A stretch of 64,000 bases of DNA from Salminus brasiliensis (GCF_030463535.1 NC_132881.1:2111345-2175344), one strand, 5' to 3'. Positions 36,201 through 45,497 are shown, numbered from the stretch's first letter. Notes: a model not told the origin generated them from the sequence alone. Numbers and translations: made by a program.

Positions 36201-37704
36201 TCAGACCACAGCGCCTTTCCTTGCTGGATATATTTGGGTCAGCAGCGCTCCTGTGGTCAAGAACTGACCAATGATGAATGGAGTACTGGGCAGCTGGCAA
36301 ACTGTGCATCTGTTTGGGCTGCAGTCTGTAACCGTACACCTATGTAGTGGGCCTATAAGGTAGAAGAGGAAGATCATAAAGTGGCGGGTTATTGGAAACA
36401 CAAGGTTGGGGGTTCTAATAAATTGGCCAATTATAGGAAGCGCTTAGCAGAGCTTTCCACATCAAACCCCAGACTTACATTATATCGTTCAACTGCAGCC
36501 TCGATAATCCTAACTAATTATTATATGGAACTGAACTGTGGCAATCATGGACCCTAAAAAGGGCGCACTCACCAACACACGTCCCATCCTCTCCAAGCGT
36601 GTATCCCAGCAGGCATGGCGTGGAGGAGCGGCTCACTATGGGATAGCTTGGGCCCGGGCCAGGGCCAGTTCTGGGGCCCAGTGCAGGAGAAAGTGGGAAC
36701 TGGTCGGGAGCCCCAATGGAGGTGTCAGGGTAGGACGCCTCCGGGTAGGCCGGCTGCTCTGCTCTGGCATAGGGCTGGGAGTAAAGGCTCCGGGGCAGGC
36801 ACAGGTAACCCCCGTTCTGGTTCACGCAGCGCATGTCCCCCCGGCAAGGGTCCGGCACGGTCCGGCACTCGTCCACATCTGCAAGAACAACAAGACGTCA
36901 CACATCCATGCTTTGATCACCTCTAACGCAGCTCTGTCGTACTACTGATCTTTGACCTACTGACCGATGCACTGCCTTGCGCGGTGGTCGTACGCAAATC
37001 CCTCGGTGCATCTCTGCAAAGAGAGGAAAAAGGTGGAACCACAGGTGGAGCACTCGAGTCTACAGTAATAACACCAGCTAATGCAGGGTAGTAATAACAC
37101 CAGAATAGGAGGTAGCACTGTGAGTAAGAACACAAGCAGACTAGGTTTATGGTGGCTAGTGTACTAGGATGGACTAGGTAGTGCACAAGTACACAAGTAT
37201 GTGTGTGGAAACTAAATGGTACCAGGGTTTTCATTCATTTCCCATGCAAAAGTGTGTGTCGAAATGAGTAATACAGCTAAAAAACTAAAAAAAACAAAAG
37301 CATGAAAGACCATGAAGATGGAAAAACAAGCCAGTTGCGACACACAGGGTCACTGTGCCAGAAGAGCAAAAGCAAAGGCTCAACTTACCTGACTTTTCCC
37401 TGACTGAAAGCAGCACAGCACAAATATTAAAGCTGCCAAAATTCTGCAAAACAACAGACAAGCATTACTGATGAGGACCAACTCTGACCAGCCTGAGGGA
37501 AAGCATTGTCTCCACTATCTGCTCCATTCATTTAGCTCCATAACCAAAAGCTCTGATCACATTTTCAAAGGCTTATGGGAAGCTCCTGGCTCCTGGCACT
37601 GGACCCAGAGAAATAACCAGCAACTCCTTTTTTTTAAAGAACCAAAAGGATGAAACGAACCTCTCGTAGGTGGAGGAATGCAAGCCACGTCCTTCAAACT
37701 GCAT
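20547..37704 (-). CDS. fbln5: Fibulin-5 (fbln5), complete, 11 coding exons
   Basis: Coding exons in gene order: 37704-37661, 37443-37389, 37013-36965, 36878-36573, 27455-27333, 26346-26230, 24853-24737, 23778-23656, 23369-23243, 22427-22232 and 20708-20547, giving 472 residues (human about 448, from memory). Fibulin-5 is a secreted matrix glycoprotein that organises elastic fibres, binding tropoelastin, lysyl-oxidase-like enzymes and integrins. Layout: N-terminal hydrophobic signal ([12 protein letters not shown], residues 16-27), a modified calcium-binding EGF domain with a long Pro/Tyr/Ser insertion (about 50-151), five further cbEGF domains (152-192, 193-231, 232-270, 271-311 and 312-353) each opening D-(I/V/L)-(D/N)-E-C, and the fibulin C-terminal module (354-472). 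The integrin motif RGD is at residues 62-64 (CRGDMRC), where fibulin-5 has it and most other fibulins do not. All phases agree. It lies between tc2n and trip11, as in the human block. The first exon is the least certain part. Fibulin-3/-4 are alternatives but lack this RGD. Confidence 0.95.
20779..21065 (-). mobile_element. SINE-related repeat, minus orientation
   Basis: Reads on the minus strand into 'aaattggggagaaaattgg', the same tail as other copies. The inner blocks 'gctaacagacacccgtgctg' and 'gaccctacccacccagaaag' match the repeats at 12240 and 46715 and are the reverse complement of the copy at 21213. Confidence 0.6.
21213..21490 (+). mobile_element. SINE-related repeat, plus orientation
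   Basis: 'cgcttcgccatcagcacccg', then 'gagagagcaca', 'ggtgggtagatggcactctt' and 'agcgggtgggttaattgg', the same order as at 31740. It contains a 17-base poly-G tract. Confidence 0.6.
21406..21422 (+). repeat. Poly-G tract
   Basis: Seventeen consecutive G inside a SINE copy, prone to length error and able to form a G-quadruplex. Confidence 0.9.
22232..22427 (-). CDS. fbln5: fbln5 coding exon 10
   Basis: First part of the C-terminal module: '[20 protein letters not shown]', '[20 protein letters not shown]' and '[16 protein letters not shown]'. Phase shows the acceptor is 'ctctctcag|tcag', four bases before a second AG. The pyrimidine tract is a CT/GTCT microsatellite. Confidence 0.96.
22446..22497 (+). 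repeat. GACA/GA microsatellite forming the exon 10 pyrimidine tract
   Basis: On the transcript strand it is (CT)n with (GTCT)n, ending 18 bases before the acceptor AG of fbln5 exon 10. Confidence 0.93.
22590..22650 (+). repeat. (AT)n microsatellite
   Basis: Sixty-base uninterrupted AT run in fbln5 intron 9. Confidence 0.97.
23243..23369 (-). CDS. fbln5: fbln5 coding exon 9
   Basis: Sixth cbEGF: '[20 protein letters not shown]' then '[13 protein letters not shown]'. The donor is 'gacaa|gtaagtaag', and the split codon rebuilds Asn, giving SDNQCVC across the junction. Confidence 0.94.
23656..23778 (-). CDS. fbln5: fbln5 coding exon 8
   Basis: Fifth cbEGF: '[20 protein letters not shown]' then '[20 protein letters not shown]'. 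One exon encodes one domain with phase 1 on both sides, the rule for this gene. Confidence 0.96.
23779..24736. other. fbln5 intron 7
   Basis: Mostly a MITE (24021-24459) after an AT/ATA-rich stretch. No gene. Confidence 0.6.
24021..24459. mobile_element. MITE with 'ggacacc / ggtgtcc' inverted ends
   Basis: Left end 'attcaaaagtttgtggacac' and right end 'ggtgtcccaatactttcgtc' are imperfect inverted repeats. The piece 'ccttctaatgaatgcattc' recurs in reverse orientation in the copy at 29573-29857. No transposase inside. Confidence 0.72.
24737..24853 (-). CDS. fbln5: fbln5 coding exon 7
   Basis: Fourth cbEGF: '[20 protein letters not shown]' then '[18 protein letters not shown]'. Donor 'acg|gtgaac', acceptor 'tctgcag'. 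Confidence 0.95.
25235..25350 (+). repeat. Intronic duplicated segment, copy 1
   Basis: 'tttgacactacagatttctt' and 'ctgaaccaatgatatgctgt', ending in a short TG run and 'gtac'. The same order occurs at 26116-26227. Confidence 0.8.
26116..26227 (+). repeat. Intronic duplicated segment, copy 2, adjoining exon 6
   Basis: 'tttgacactgcagatttctt' and 'ctgagccaatgatattctgt', ending in a longer TG run (26202-26227) that touches the donor GT of fbln5 exon 6. Confidence 0.8.
26202..26227 (+). repeat. (TG)n run abutting the fbln5 exon 6 donor
   Basis: In the transcript the donor reads 'caag|gtacacacac...', so the +3 to +28 positions are a CA repeat. Confidence 0.95.
26230..26346 (-). CDS. fbln5: fbln5 coding exon 6
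   Basis: Third cbEGF: '[20 protein letters not shown]' then '[19 protein letters not shown]'. No long open frame marks it; it was recognised from the EGF cysteine pattern and phase. Confidence 0.95.
26347..27332. other. fbln5 intron 5
   Basis: 986 bp of unremarkable intron; I see no repeat family or gene. Confidence 0.55.
27333..27455 (-). CDS. fbln5: fbln5 coding exon 5
   Basis: Second cbEGF: '[20 protein letters not shown]' then '[20 protein letters not shown]'. Close to the human domain of the same position. Confidence 0.96.
27700..28040. repeat. Degenerate 'ACCAGC / GCTGGT' repeat
   Basis: Many short words such as 'ccaccagtatgactagcttg', 'cttggtcaagttggtcatg' and 'ccagcttagaccatctgacc'. 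They occur in both orientations, so the segment is partly palindromic. A similar fragment occurs at 39090-39190. Confidence 0.65.
28110..28330 (-). mobile_element. tRNA-derived SINE with LINE-like tail, near complete
   Basis: Read on the minus strand: A-box-like 'tggcgcaacagataacacc', B box 'ggttcgattccc' (plus-strand 28251-28262), then a tail 'gtaagtcgctctggataag' and 'agcgtctgctaaatgcc', ending in 'atgtaa' repeats. This tail is shared by fish SINEs mobilised by L2-like LINEs. Confidence 0.85.
29573..29857. mobile_element. MITE, inverted relative to the copy at 24021
   Basis: Left end 'acactatttggacataagta' then 'ttgggacacctg'; right end 'gaaggggtgtccacaaacat'. Shares the 'gaatgcattcattagaaggg' edge (reverse complement) with 24021-24459, but is shorter by an internal deletion. 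Confidence 0.72.
30192..30221 (+). repeat. (GA)n microsatellite
   Basis: GA-rich run in fbln5 intron 4. Confidence 0.9.
31705..32005 (+). mobile_element. SINE-related repeat, plus orientation
   Basis: 'ccatgccgctttgccatgag', 'cggagtcagagagagcac', 'ctggtgggtagatggcgctc' and 'gagcgggtgggttaatgg'. It is the most complete body of the family also seen at 9276, 21213 and 55972. Confidence 0.65.
33508..33550 (+). repeat. (AAT)n microsatellite
   Basis: AAT/ATA trinucleotide run. Confidence 0.9.
33785..35470 (+). repeat. Long degenerate tandem array, ~9-10 units
   Basis: The phrase 'aagtggcccaactactgata' with 'aactaagcagaac' recurs, with changes, near 33972, 34166, 34285, 34453, 34579, 34771, 34955, 35239 and 35395. 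It is often followed by 'ccagcttcagctattttaac' and 'gaggtaccacta'. Spacing varies from about 120 to 280 bp, so units have been partly deleted. Confidence 0.85.
36075..36434. mobile_element. Small DNA element with 'ttggccac / ttggccaa' ends
   Basis: Left end 'cattggccactttatcagaa', right end 'ttctaataaattggccaatt', roughly inverted. The inner 'agactgtagcccatctgttg' resembles text common in a fish DNA-transposon family. Confidence 0.65.
36573..36878 (-). CDS. fbln5: fbln5 coding exon 4 (first cbEGF with insertion)
   Basis: '[20 protein letters not shown]' then '[19 protein letters not shown]'. A Pro/Tyr/Ser-rich insertion, including '[13 protein letters not shown]', comes before the domain closes with '[16 protein letters not shown]'. 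The RGD integrin motif is at protein residues 62-64. The exon is 306 nt, phase 1 on both sides. Confidence 0.96.
36965..37013 (-). CDS. fbln5: fbln5 coding exon 3
   Basis: 49 nt: '[15 protein letters not shown]' then a split codon that completes Asp of the first cbEGF. Corresponds to the short Cys-containing segment after the signal peptide (CTNGFDLD... in human). Acceptor 'tttgcag', donor 'tcg|gtcagt'. Confidence 0.9.
37014..37388. other. fbln5 intron 2
   Basis: 375 bp, nothing notable. Confidence 0.55.
37389..37443 (-). CDS. fbln5: fbln5 coding exon 2 (signal peptide)
   Basis: 55 nt: '[18 protein letters not shown]', the hydrophobic core and end of the signal peptide. Acceptor 'gttgttttgcag', donor 'cag|gtaagt'. 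It needs two bases from exon 1 to make the Arg before Ile. Confidence 0.9.
37661..37704 (-). CDS. fbln5: fbln5 coding exon 1 (start codon, tentative)
   Basis: ATG at 37704 gives '[15 protein letters not shown]', ending 'gagag|gttcgt' in the phase exon 2 needs; the split codon rebuilds Arg. Position and phase fit, but the donor is weak. Human exon 1 is much shorter (as I recall, MPGIKR), so another upstream exon could be used instead. Confidence 0.5.
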
Positions 37705-38060
37705 GTTTTTATGGATTTTTGTGGTCTCCCCTCTCCAAAGCGAACACAGCACGGCAGCAGAAAGCGATGACTTTCCCTTCTTGCTCCCTACGAGGGGCTC
37801 GCAGGACCAAAAAGCAGCGCCCAGCACCAGAAACTCCACACCTGGCTTTGGTTACCCCGCTCCGTAATCCCTTAGGCCACGCCCTCCCGCGCCAGCATTG
37901 GCTTGAGGTGCCACGCCTCCTGCGCCACGGATGGACGAGAGTATCCCGCCTCGCGCAGGGGGTGGAGTTACGGCATATTTAAAACAACTAAATAATGCGC
38001 TGCCAAGACCACGCCCACTATCAGACTGCACTGCTGCGGATTGGTTGAAGCCTTTAGACA
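37705..38060 (-). promoter_or_regulatory. Candidate fbln5 promoter region
   Basis: GC-richer DNA just upstream of the tentative first exon, with CCAAT-type boxes on the minus strand (plus-strand 'attgg' near 37896 and 'attggttg' near 38039) and a TATA-like 'ttttaaata' (plus-strand about 37975-37984). Inferred from position only. Confidence 0.3.
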
Positions 38061-38666
38061 ATGGAAACTGTATTTGGTCCCAGCATGAGGCTGTGTCCCG
38101 ATTCGCACACTACAGTTCTTGCACACTTGTACACTAGTTATTACATACTACGTACAGTACAGTGCTCAGGACAGCTTGACCCACTATATATGGGGCTTAT
38201 CATTCCCACTGAATGTCACTGGATCCCTGATCTACGAAACCACTGAAGTTATCACTGGTCAGCTGCAGGCCTTTATTAGGAGCCCCAATAAAGCTAACGA
38301 GTAGAAATACGAATGTTGCTACAGGTGAGCTAGCTCACATTACTAACACGCAATAAACTGGCACTAAAAGACCTGGCAACATCAACAAAACACGTCCAAT
38401 AAACGAGCAGATATATTTAAAGTAATAATAATATAGTAATAAAAGTGTTAAAGTCTCTTTACCTCCTCCCTGCTCCCCTGTCACCCGTGTCAGACTAGCT
38501 GCCCACCCTCCTGCCACCATTATTATTACCATCATTACTCTTATTATTCTTACCATCTCTACTATGATGATATTAGTTATACTATAGTATGATTATCATG
38601 ATTCGTAAATGATGATAGGAGTATTTTGTACACCTGAGCAGTAAGACCAGTCTTGGTGGTACTGTG

Positions 38667-38995
38667 GGCCCTATCTTACACCCTGTGCAGACTAGTCGCG
38701 ATGCTCATTGCTATCTTACATCCCACCAACAGTCTATTTTCACGCCTTCTGCCAGTGGCGTTTAAGTAGTGCTGGTGTTTGTGAATATATCTACGCTAAT
38801 GGGCGCGGTGGTCTGCAAATGAAGTGTGCTCAGGTCACTTTCTGGCGTATTGCCATCTTGGCAACGGAAAACACAGGAGCTCCACTGACTGAAAACGTCC
38901 TAGGCAGACGTCAACACGTACACGCAGGTAGCTGCGCCCCTGAAATAGCAGTCCGCCAAAGCAAGGCCGCACCTGGCTCTTAAAGGGAATGGCGA
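38667..38995. mobile_element. Interspersed repeat fragment ('gggccctatcttacaccc' end)
   Basis: Starts 'gggccctatcttacaccc' and ends 'cctggctcttaaagggaatg', an arrangement I recognise from a widespread fish DNA-repeat. Internal region has no open transposase. Confidence 0.55.
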
Positions 38996-40172
38996 GTGAC
39001 ATTGCATTGTAAGCATGCCATTTCATACATCGGTAAAAATCTACATAGTTCAATATGAAGGCAGTTAGCAAATGAATAGATGGTTAGCCTGTCGTTTGCT
39101 GGTCAAAAGCTGAGCTGGTTAACTAACGAGCTTACCAGCATAGGTTTCAGCCTGACTGACTAGCTTTACAACCACACTGACCATCTGTGTTAAATGCCAA
39201 CATCCTAATATTAGCAAGGCAGCTATTTACATGTTCATCCAATGCTTACATGTGTCTTAATTGCCATATTGGCTTCTTATGAGACCACTTGTTCAGAAGG
39301 CAACTGGACAGGCTCTTGGGTAAGTCACCTTCCCATCCTAATATCCACTGCCAGCTGCAGCTCGCTTTGACCTGTATGTTACAATACACAGTGCATCATG
39401 GGTCTAAAAGAGTGAACAGGCCACCACATAGTGCACTAGTTCTCTGGTAGGGAGCGAATTACAATAGACCCATGGGTTGATAGTAAGGGGGAGTGTCCTG
39501 CAAAACGCATTGTGCTGTTCTGTCCCCCTTCTCGGCCCACTTCAGTGCACGGACTGTTTAGCAGTGCAAATAAACGTAGGCCCAGAGTCCTTCAGCCACA
39601 GCTGGCCTCCATCAAACGCACACAGCCTGGTTTGGAGTGAGAAGCTCTGCGAGCTGCCACGGAACCCCGTGAGCCAACATGGACAGAAAAAATAAAAAAT
39701 ATTTAAAAAAGACTAAAAATCACAACCATGAAGCTATGACGTAGCGCTAATTTGTAAGGCTTAGCAGGCTGCTGGAGGAGGCTACTGTTGGGCCTCTCTG
39801 GTTACACTCCTCACCTAAAAGCAGATGTGGAGACAGATGTTTCAGTGCATCTATGTGGCTCTGTGTCTTAACGGAGAAAGCCTCAAATCAGGTCTTAAAG
39901 GAATAATCCATTTTTTCCCTAAAACCCGGTTATAGCGCTAATGCAGAAACGGCTATGCTATTATTCCTGACATATTGTCAAATGTGATAATTAAACACAT
40001 GCAGTCTAACAACTGGTCTGGAACTACTTTATTGCATTATAGTGACCCAAATCTGAGCTCTTTCATCATGCATGACACAGATGTGTTATCTGAGTGGCAG
40101 TGTGAACAACAGAAAACACGGTCCGATGTGATACACATCAGATATGCGACAATGTGACTCAGTCTGAACAGC

Positions 40173-40458
40173 CAGATAGATAGATAGATAGACAGGCAGG
40201 GAGGTAAATAGATAGACACATAGATAAATAGATGTATAGACAGACAGACAGACAGTGAGAAAGATAGACATATAGACAAACAGACATATGGATAGACTGA
40301 CAGGCAGGTAAATAGATAGAAAGATAGATAGATGGATAGACAGACAGTGACCAGTGAGACAGATAGATAGATAGACAGATAGATAGACAGATAGATAGAT
40401 AGGAAGGCAGGTAGGCAGACAGACAAACAGACATAGAGGTAAAGAGACAGACAGATAA
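40173..40458 (+). repeat. GATA/GACA microsatellite array 1
   Basis: Interspersed GATA, GACA and GGCA tetramers over about 285 bp. On the minus strand it yields Ser/Ile/Tyr/Leu-rich frames that are not genes. Confidence 0.96.
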
Positions 40459-40909
40459 ATTCTGTTGCTAGATCATACAGTGCCCATCACCACAGACAGG
40501 TTATCAGGTGAGTGCAGTGTTCTGTCACTCAGAGCAAATATACAACATCACCCCTGAACCACTAACCTTTAAACGTTCAGTACACATTTAAACCACTGTA
40601 CACCACCTACGCTGCCAGTCCACCTACCAGTCCACCTTCAAGACTGTTGGTCATTTTAAATGTAGAGTTAGAGTTTTATTGGCTGAATTTAATCCCATAA
40701 TCCTACAGCTAATGCTCAGGGTGTAACGATACACTCAGCCCACCATTCAGTTCACAGGGCTCAAGATAATGACCTATAAATGAGATTAGAGCTGGGAGGC
40801 GGGAGGAGTGCAGTGCATGATGTGAGCATGCTGGAGTGGGATGTGGGTTGATGCCAGTTGTTTACATATTTTGGTGTTGGAACACTCCAGTTGCATTAGA
40901 TCACAATTA

Positions 40910-41049
40910 CCTCCCCAGAATCCCATGCTTATTACACCCTGGAAGGATGGAACGATGGAAGCTGGATGAGTAGTGCTCAAGTTAAAGCACTAAGAATTCA
41001 GGCCTGGGCCTACTGGAAGCTCCTGGCTGTTTTCCACAACATTACACAG
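40910..41049 (+). repeat. Segmental duplication, left copy
   Basis: Begins 'cctccccagaatcccatgct', includes 'gaagctggatgagtagt' and 'cctgggcctactgg', and ends in 'ctggctgttttccacaac'. The same order recurs from 41571, after the second microsatellite array. Confidence 0.88.
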
Positions 41050-41161
41050 GTAGGTAAGTAGATAGATCGACAGACCATCAGACAGACCGACAGACAGACC
41101 GACAGACAGACAGACAGACAGACAGATAGAGATAGACAGTCATACAGACAGACAGACAGAC

Positions 41162-41192
<31 letters not shown>

Positions 41193-41442
41193 GAGATAGA
41201 CAGTCAGATAGACAGATAGATAGACAGACAGACAGACAGTCAGATAAACAGATAGATAGATAGATATAAAGATAGATAGATAGAGATAGACATTCATACA
41301 GACAGTCAGATAGATAGATAGACAGACAGACAGTCAGATAGATAGATAGAGATAGACAGTCATACAGACAGATAGATAGATAGACAGACAGACAGACAGT
41401 CAGATAGATAGATAGATAGATAGATAGATGGACGGACGGACG

Positions 41443-41481
<39 letters not shown>

Positions 41482-41570
41482 GGATAGACGGACGGACGGA
41501 CGGACGGACGGACGGACAGACAGACAGACAGATAGATAGATGGATAGATAGATAGACAGACAGAGAGATA
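41050..41570 (+). repeat. GATA/GACA/GACG microsatellite array 2
   Basis: About 520 bp of GATA and GACA tetramers, with pure GACG (CGGA) blocks at about 41431-41449 and 41485-41515. Lies exactly between the two copies of the duplicated segment. Confidence 0.96.
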
Positions 41571-41722
41571 CCTCCCCAGAATCCCATGCCTATTACACCC
41601 CAAAGCAGATCATAGAGTCCTGGAGAACAATGGAAGCTGGATGAGTAGTTCTGAAGATAAAGCACTAAGAATGCAGGTCTGGGCCTACTGGCTGTTTTCC
41701 ACAATGCCACACAATCTTCTCC
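41571..41722 (+). repeat. Segmental duplication, right copy
   Basis: 'cctccccagaatcccatgcc', 'gaagctggatgagtagttct' and 'ctgggcctactggctgtttt'. It is offset 661 bp from the left copy and differs by several small indels. Confidence 0.88.
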
Positions 41723-43441
41723 ACAATGCACTCAGTGACATCAGAAGGTATCGATGCATTGTTACACCCCTAATAAATGCAATATCGCTGTTAGGCCAAA
41801 ATACATTCTCCATTTTCCTAAAAAACAATTTTTTTAAAGATCCATGTTTGTCTTTGATGATCAATGATATTTAGACATATTTAGTGATATGTAAATCAGC
41901 CACCTGCCATCATCTCAGCCACTCTGTGTTTTCCTTCACTCAGCAGTCCTGACTCCTTCTTGGCAGCCAAACAGACCAGATGTGCAGCTACGTTAAATAC
42001 AGCCCGCATACTTCGGCGTAAGTCCGTCTCGAGGGCCTGTCGATACGGAGGGCCCAGCGGCCTCGGCGAGTGAGAGAGAGATGGAATGATCCTGTCAGCA
42101 GCCTAAGTCTCCCACACGCCTGCAAGGTACTCTCCAACTTCCTTCAGCCCGCTGTCCTTCCAGCGCCAGAGCTTTCACTGTTCAGCCCTGAAGATGCAAG
42201 TGAAGAGAGGGCATTTGTGGAGAAATCTTCATTCCTTGTCTGGTATCATTGGGATAGGTTGGCGTGGCATTCTTGCAGTGGTATTCTCACAGCTAAAGTA
42301 CTAGTACTAGTCTTGTGTCATTATTAGGTTTTAGCTGACATCTAAAAACATGTTTATTGAATATTTATTATTTATTATTAATAATTAGACCCTTTAAAAT
42401 AATCATATTTATTAGTACTTGTATTTAAGTTGTTGTTTGATGTATAAAAAGTAAATGTATGTGAGTTGCCTTGAGGTAAAAATACACTTTAACAAAGTCT
42501 CACCGGATAGTGCTGATGTCCTCTCATTGTGTCCTCTCAGTGCGATGTGTTGTTAGCAGAGCTTAAGCTTTTAGCCTTGCCCCGCTCATTTCCCCGGCTT
42601 TGGCTTTCACGCTTACCAGTAAAAACATAAGCCGTAAAAACCTTTCCCCTCTGATGTGAGTTTAGCTCCAGTTTGGTTCAGCTGAGGGAGCCCAGTTTGT
42701 TTTTTAGGGAGCCAATGATGAAAAGACTAGTGTTAGCTTAGCTGGCACAGGAAAAGCCGTGGTCTTGAGGCCTGGTTCCTGTCTGTGTATTCCCATAATT
42801 AGCAGAGTCTGGAGGTGATGACCAACACCATTCAACCAAAGTTACCATGACCAAAGTCATCAAGACTGTGATGTAACAGTTTTGGGGTTTTGGAATCGGC
42901 CTGTTTTACTACTCCGTTTTGGTTCTGCTGGATGTTCTCTTCAATGAGGAACATCACGGTTTGAGGTCCACGGCTTGTCACTTCCGTGTGCTGAGCTCTC
43001 ATTATTCAGCTATGACGAGAGAAACACAGGACTCGTCTAGAGCCCTATTTTATACAATGTTGTAAAATATTGTGTAAGGTTGGAATGAGCATATTTATCA
43101 TGATGGCCTTCGTCCTCTTCAGAAAAACGAGTGAAGAATATTTTGGTGATACTCGGTCAAATATAAGGGTTTAGGTGCCGTCTGATAAGCGAGATCTGAG
43201 AGTCCGGAATATCGGAATGTTTCACGGGAGATAAATAAATGGGGCAGAAGAATGCAGACGTTGGGATCAGGTGCTTTTTAGAAGTGCAGGTTTATTATGC
43301 CTGGCTGTAGAGAGGCAGCTCGCGTTTGAACTGGACCCTCCACGCCATTAATATACACTGACTGAGTACAGTCAGGAGAATCCGTTACTACAGTACAAAG
43401 GCAGAAAAAACGCTATTAATATGTAAGAGCATAAACAAGCC

Positions 43442-43467
43442 TCACACACACACACACACACACACAC
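43442..43467 (+). repeat. (CA)n microsatellite
   Basis: CA run in the intergenic region. Confidence 0.95.
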
Positions 43468-44639
43468 TTTTCGGTCGACCTCAGTGCAACATGTCGAGGA
43501 AAACCTCGGCACAATCCAGGACCACTCTGTTTCCCCCCTTAATAGCTCATTACAGAGCAAACGGTTTACATTCCTTCTCCACCCTGAGCTCAGGCCCGGC
43601 CCGGAGGAGCGCTCCATACAAACCGCTAATCTAGCACTTCAGCACTTCAGCACTTTAGCAGGTCAATTATTACAAACGTATGATGAGAAATGTGAGCTTC
43701 AGTGTGCGGTTTACCCCTAATACCTCACTTTATCTACACCCTCCAGCCGCAAACATCAGCAGGTGTGAGGAAAATGTTCAACTGTGTCATAGCGAAGGCT
43801 AAGGTGTAACTGTGCTAGCACGGGGCCGAATTCCAGCGTTTTCTCAGAGTACTTGGGCGGTCTCATTCCCACAGACCGCTGAAGACATGTCGTCATTCTG
43901 TAGTGGGTGTCATATCTTCCCGTTAGCAACTCTAAGCTAAGCTAATTTAACATTTGATGATGGCGGCTAACGCGGCCTGTTGTAAGCAGAAGTGTGTTCC
44001 TGAGTTTCAGTGGGTTTTCTTCTAAAACCCACTGGATGCTCTGAATTGCTACATGTGAGCTAGCGAACACTGCTAGCCAACATGCACTATACTGACATGG
44101 TAACCTGAGAAAATACCTGCTAACAAACCAGGAAGCTTACTAAAATGAGGTTAGGTGAGTGTTTGTGGCAGTAGTAGAGTGAAGTCTGAGTAGCTGGGGT
44201 CGATATGCAACAGTATTAGCTAGAGTTTAGCTGATGCGCAGAAGTGTTAGCTAGCCTGCTTAGCACAGATGTAGCATTATACTTATTTTGACTCATGAAT
44301 TTCCATAATTCCGAACATCCTGTGGCACAAACGTTTGGGGTTTGAAGGTTTAATGTGCACAGTCTGGACAGCAGCGATTTTGTTAAACCCCATTCATTTC
44401 TATCAGAGAGAAACCCAGTTAGCCGGGTTTCTAATATGGGCTCGACCTTGACTTCAGAAGTTAGACCAGTCTGAGACGACCTTTACTTTGCAATATGATG
44501 AATTATCATACTGAAAGTAATCAATAAAGATTGGTAAAGAGGTCATGAAGGGATGCACATGGTCAGCAACAAGGCAAGTCTGCAGCTTTCAAGCAATGAT
44601 TGATTAGTATTAACGGTCCAAAGTGTGCCACGAAAACCT

Positions 44640-44975
44640 ACCCACACCGTTACACCACCTCTACCAGCCTGGACTGTCGACACAAGCCAGGTTGGGTTGC
44701 ATCCATGGATTCATGCTTTTAATGCCGCATTCTGACCCAAACAGCTGCATCCCTGCACAGAGATCCATCAAATCAGGCTAAGTTTCCTGTCCAGGAGTTG
44801 GTGAGCCTGTGCTGAGCCACTGCAGCCTCAGCTTTCTGTCCTTGGCTGACAGAAGTGGAACCTGATGTGGTCTTCTGCTCTTCCATCCATCCTCCTCAAG
44901 ATTGGACGCTGTACTGCTCATTCTGAGATGCTTCTCTGCTCTCTACAGTTGCTCTGAGCAGGTTCAGGGTTTATT
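44640..44975. mobile_element. DNA-transposon fragment
   Basis: Text such as 'ccagcctggactgtcgacac', 'ctgacagaagtggaacctg' and 'atgtggtcttctgctcttcc' belongs to a repeat found widely in fish. Only a fragment, no ends and no open frame. Confidence 0.5.
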
Positions 44976-45027
44976 GAGAGAATTTACCTGCTTAAGTCCT
45001 AGATTAGTGCTTTTAGAGTTGGTCAAT

Positions 45028-45059
45028 GAATAAATAAATAAATAAATAAATAAATAAAA
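45028..45059 (+). repeat. (AATA)n microsatellite
   Basis: Eight tandem AATA/ATAA units. Confidence 0.93.
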
Positions 45060-45462
45060 TCAGAAAGCTCAACATGGTTGCATACGCAGAGATTTTATTT
45101 TCTGCATGATGTAACAAACACTGGAAGAGTGACACAAATTCAAACCACAGGCCGTGTCTGAAACCCCCCAAAATGTTAAGTAAACACACCTTCAGCCCTT
45201 ATATAATGCCACAGCACTCACTCAAACTTTTAATAAAGTAATAAACCAACCCCGTTTCTGAGCCCGTATTTCCATAAAACTGCGTTTCTTTATACAGGGG
45301 CAAAATAACTTTAATATTTGGGAAATTCTGGGAATTTAAATACATTCCTTTCCAATTTTATTGCCTGTTGACTGATTAAAAAATGTACAGCTACATTTAC
45401 AGAACCTTCATTTGGATGAAAATGGAAAACAAGATGCAGCTTCTCTTGGAATCGGATTATGT

Positions 45463-45497
<35 letters not shown>

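Larger units (their letters stand above)
27456..36572. other. fbln5 intron 4 (9.1 kb)
   Basis: The largest intron. It contains an 'accagc' repeat (27700-28040), a SINE (28110-28330), a MITE (29573-29857), a GA run (30192-30221), a SINE-like repeat (31705-32005), an AAT run (33508-33550), a degenerate tandem array (33785-35470) and a terminal-repeat element (36075-36434). No additional coding exon of fbln5 is expected or seen. Confidence 0.6.

Noticed and set aside
36538-36948. 136-codon plus-strand frame
   Set aside because: Antisense shadow of fbln5 exon 4, which is GC-rich and has few stops on either strand.
40037-41731. Several minus-strand frames rich in Ser, Ile, Tyr, Leu and Cys (up to 129 codons)
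   Set aside because: They are translations of GATA/GACA tetramers, which are open in more than one frame.
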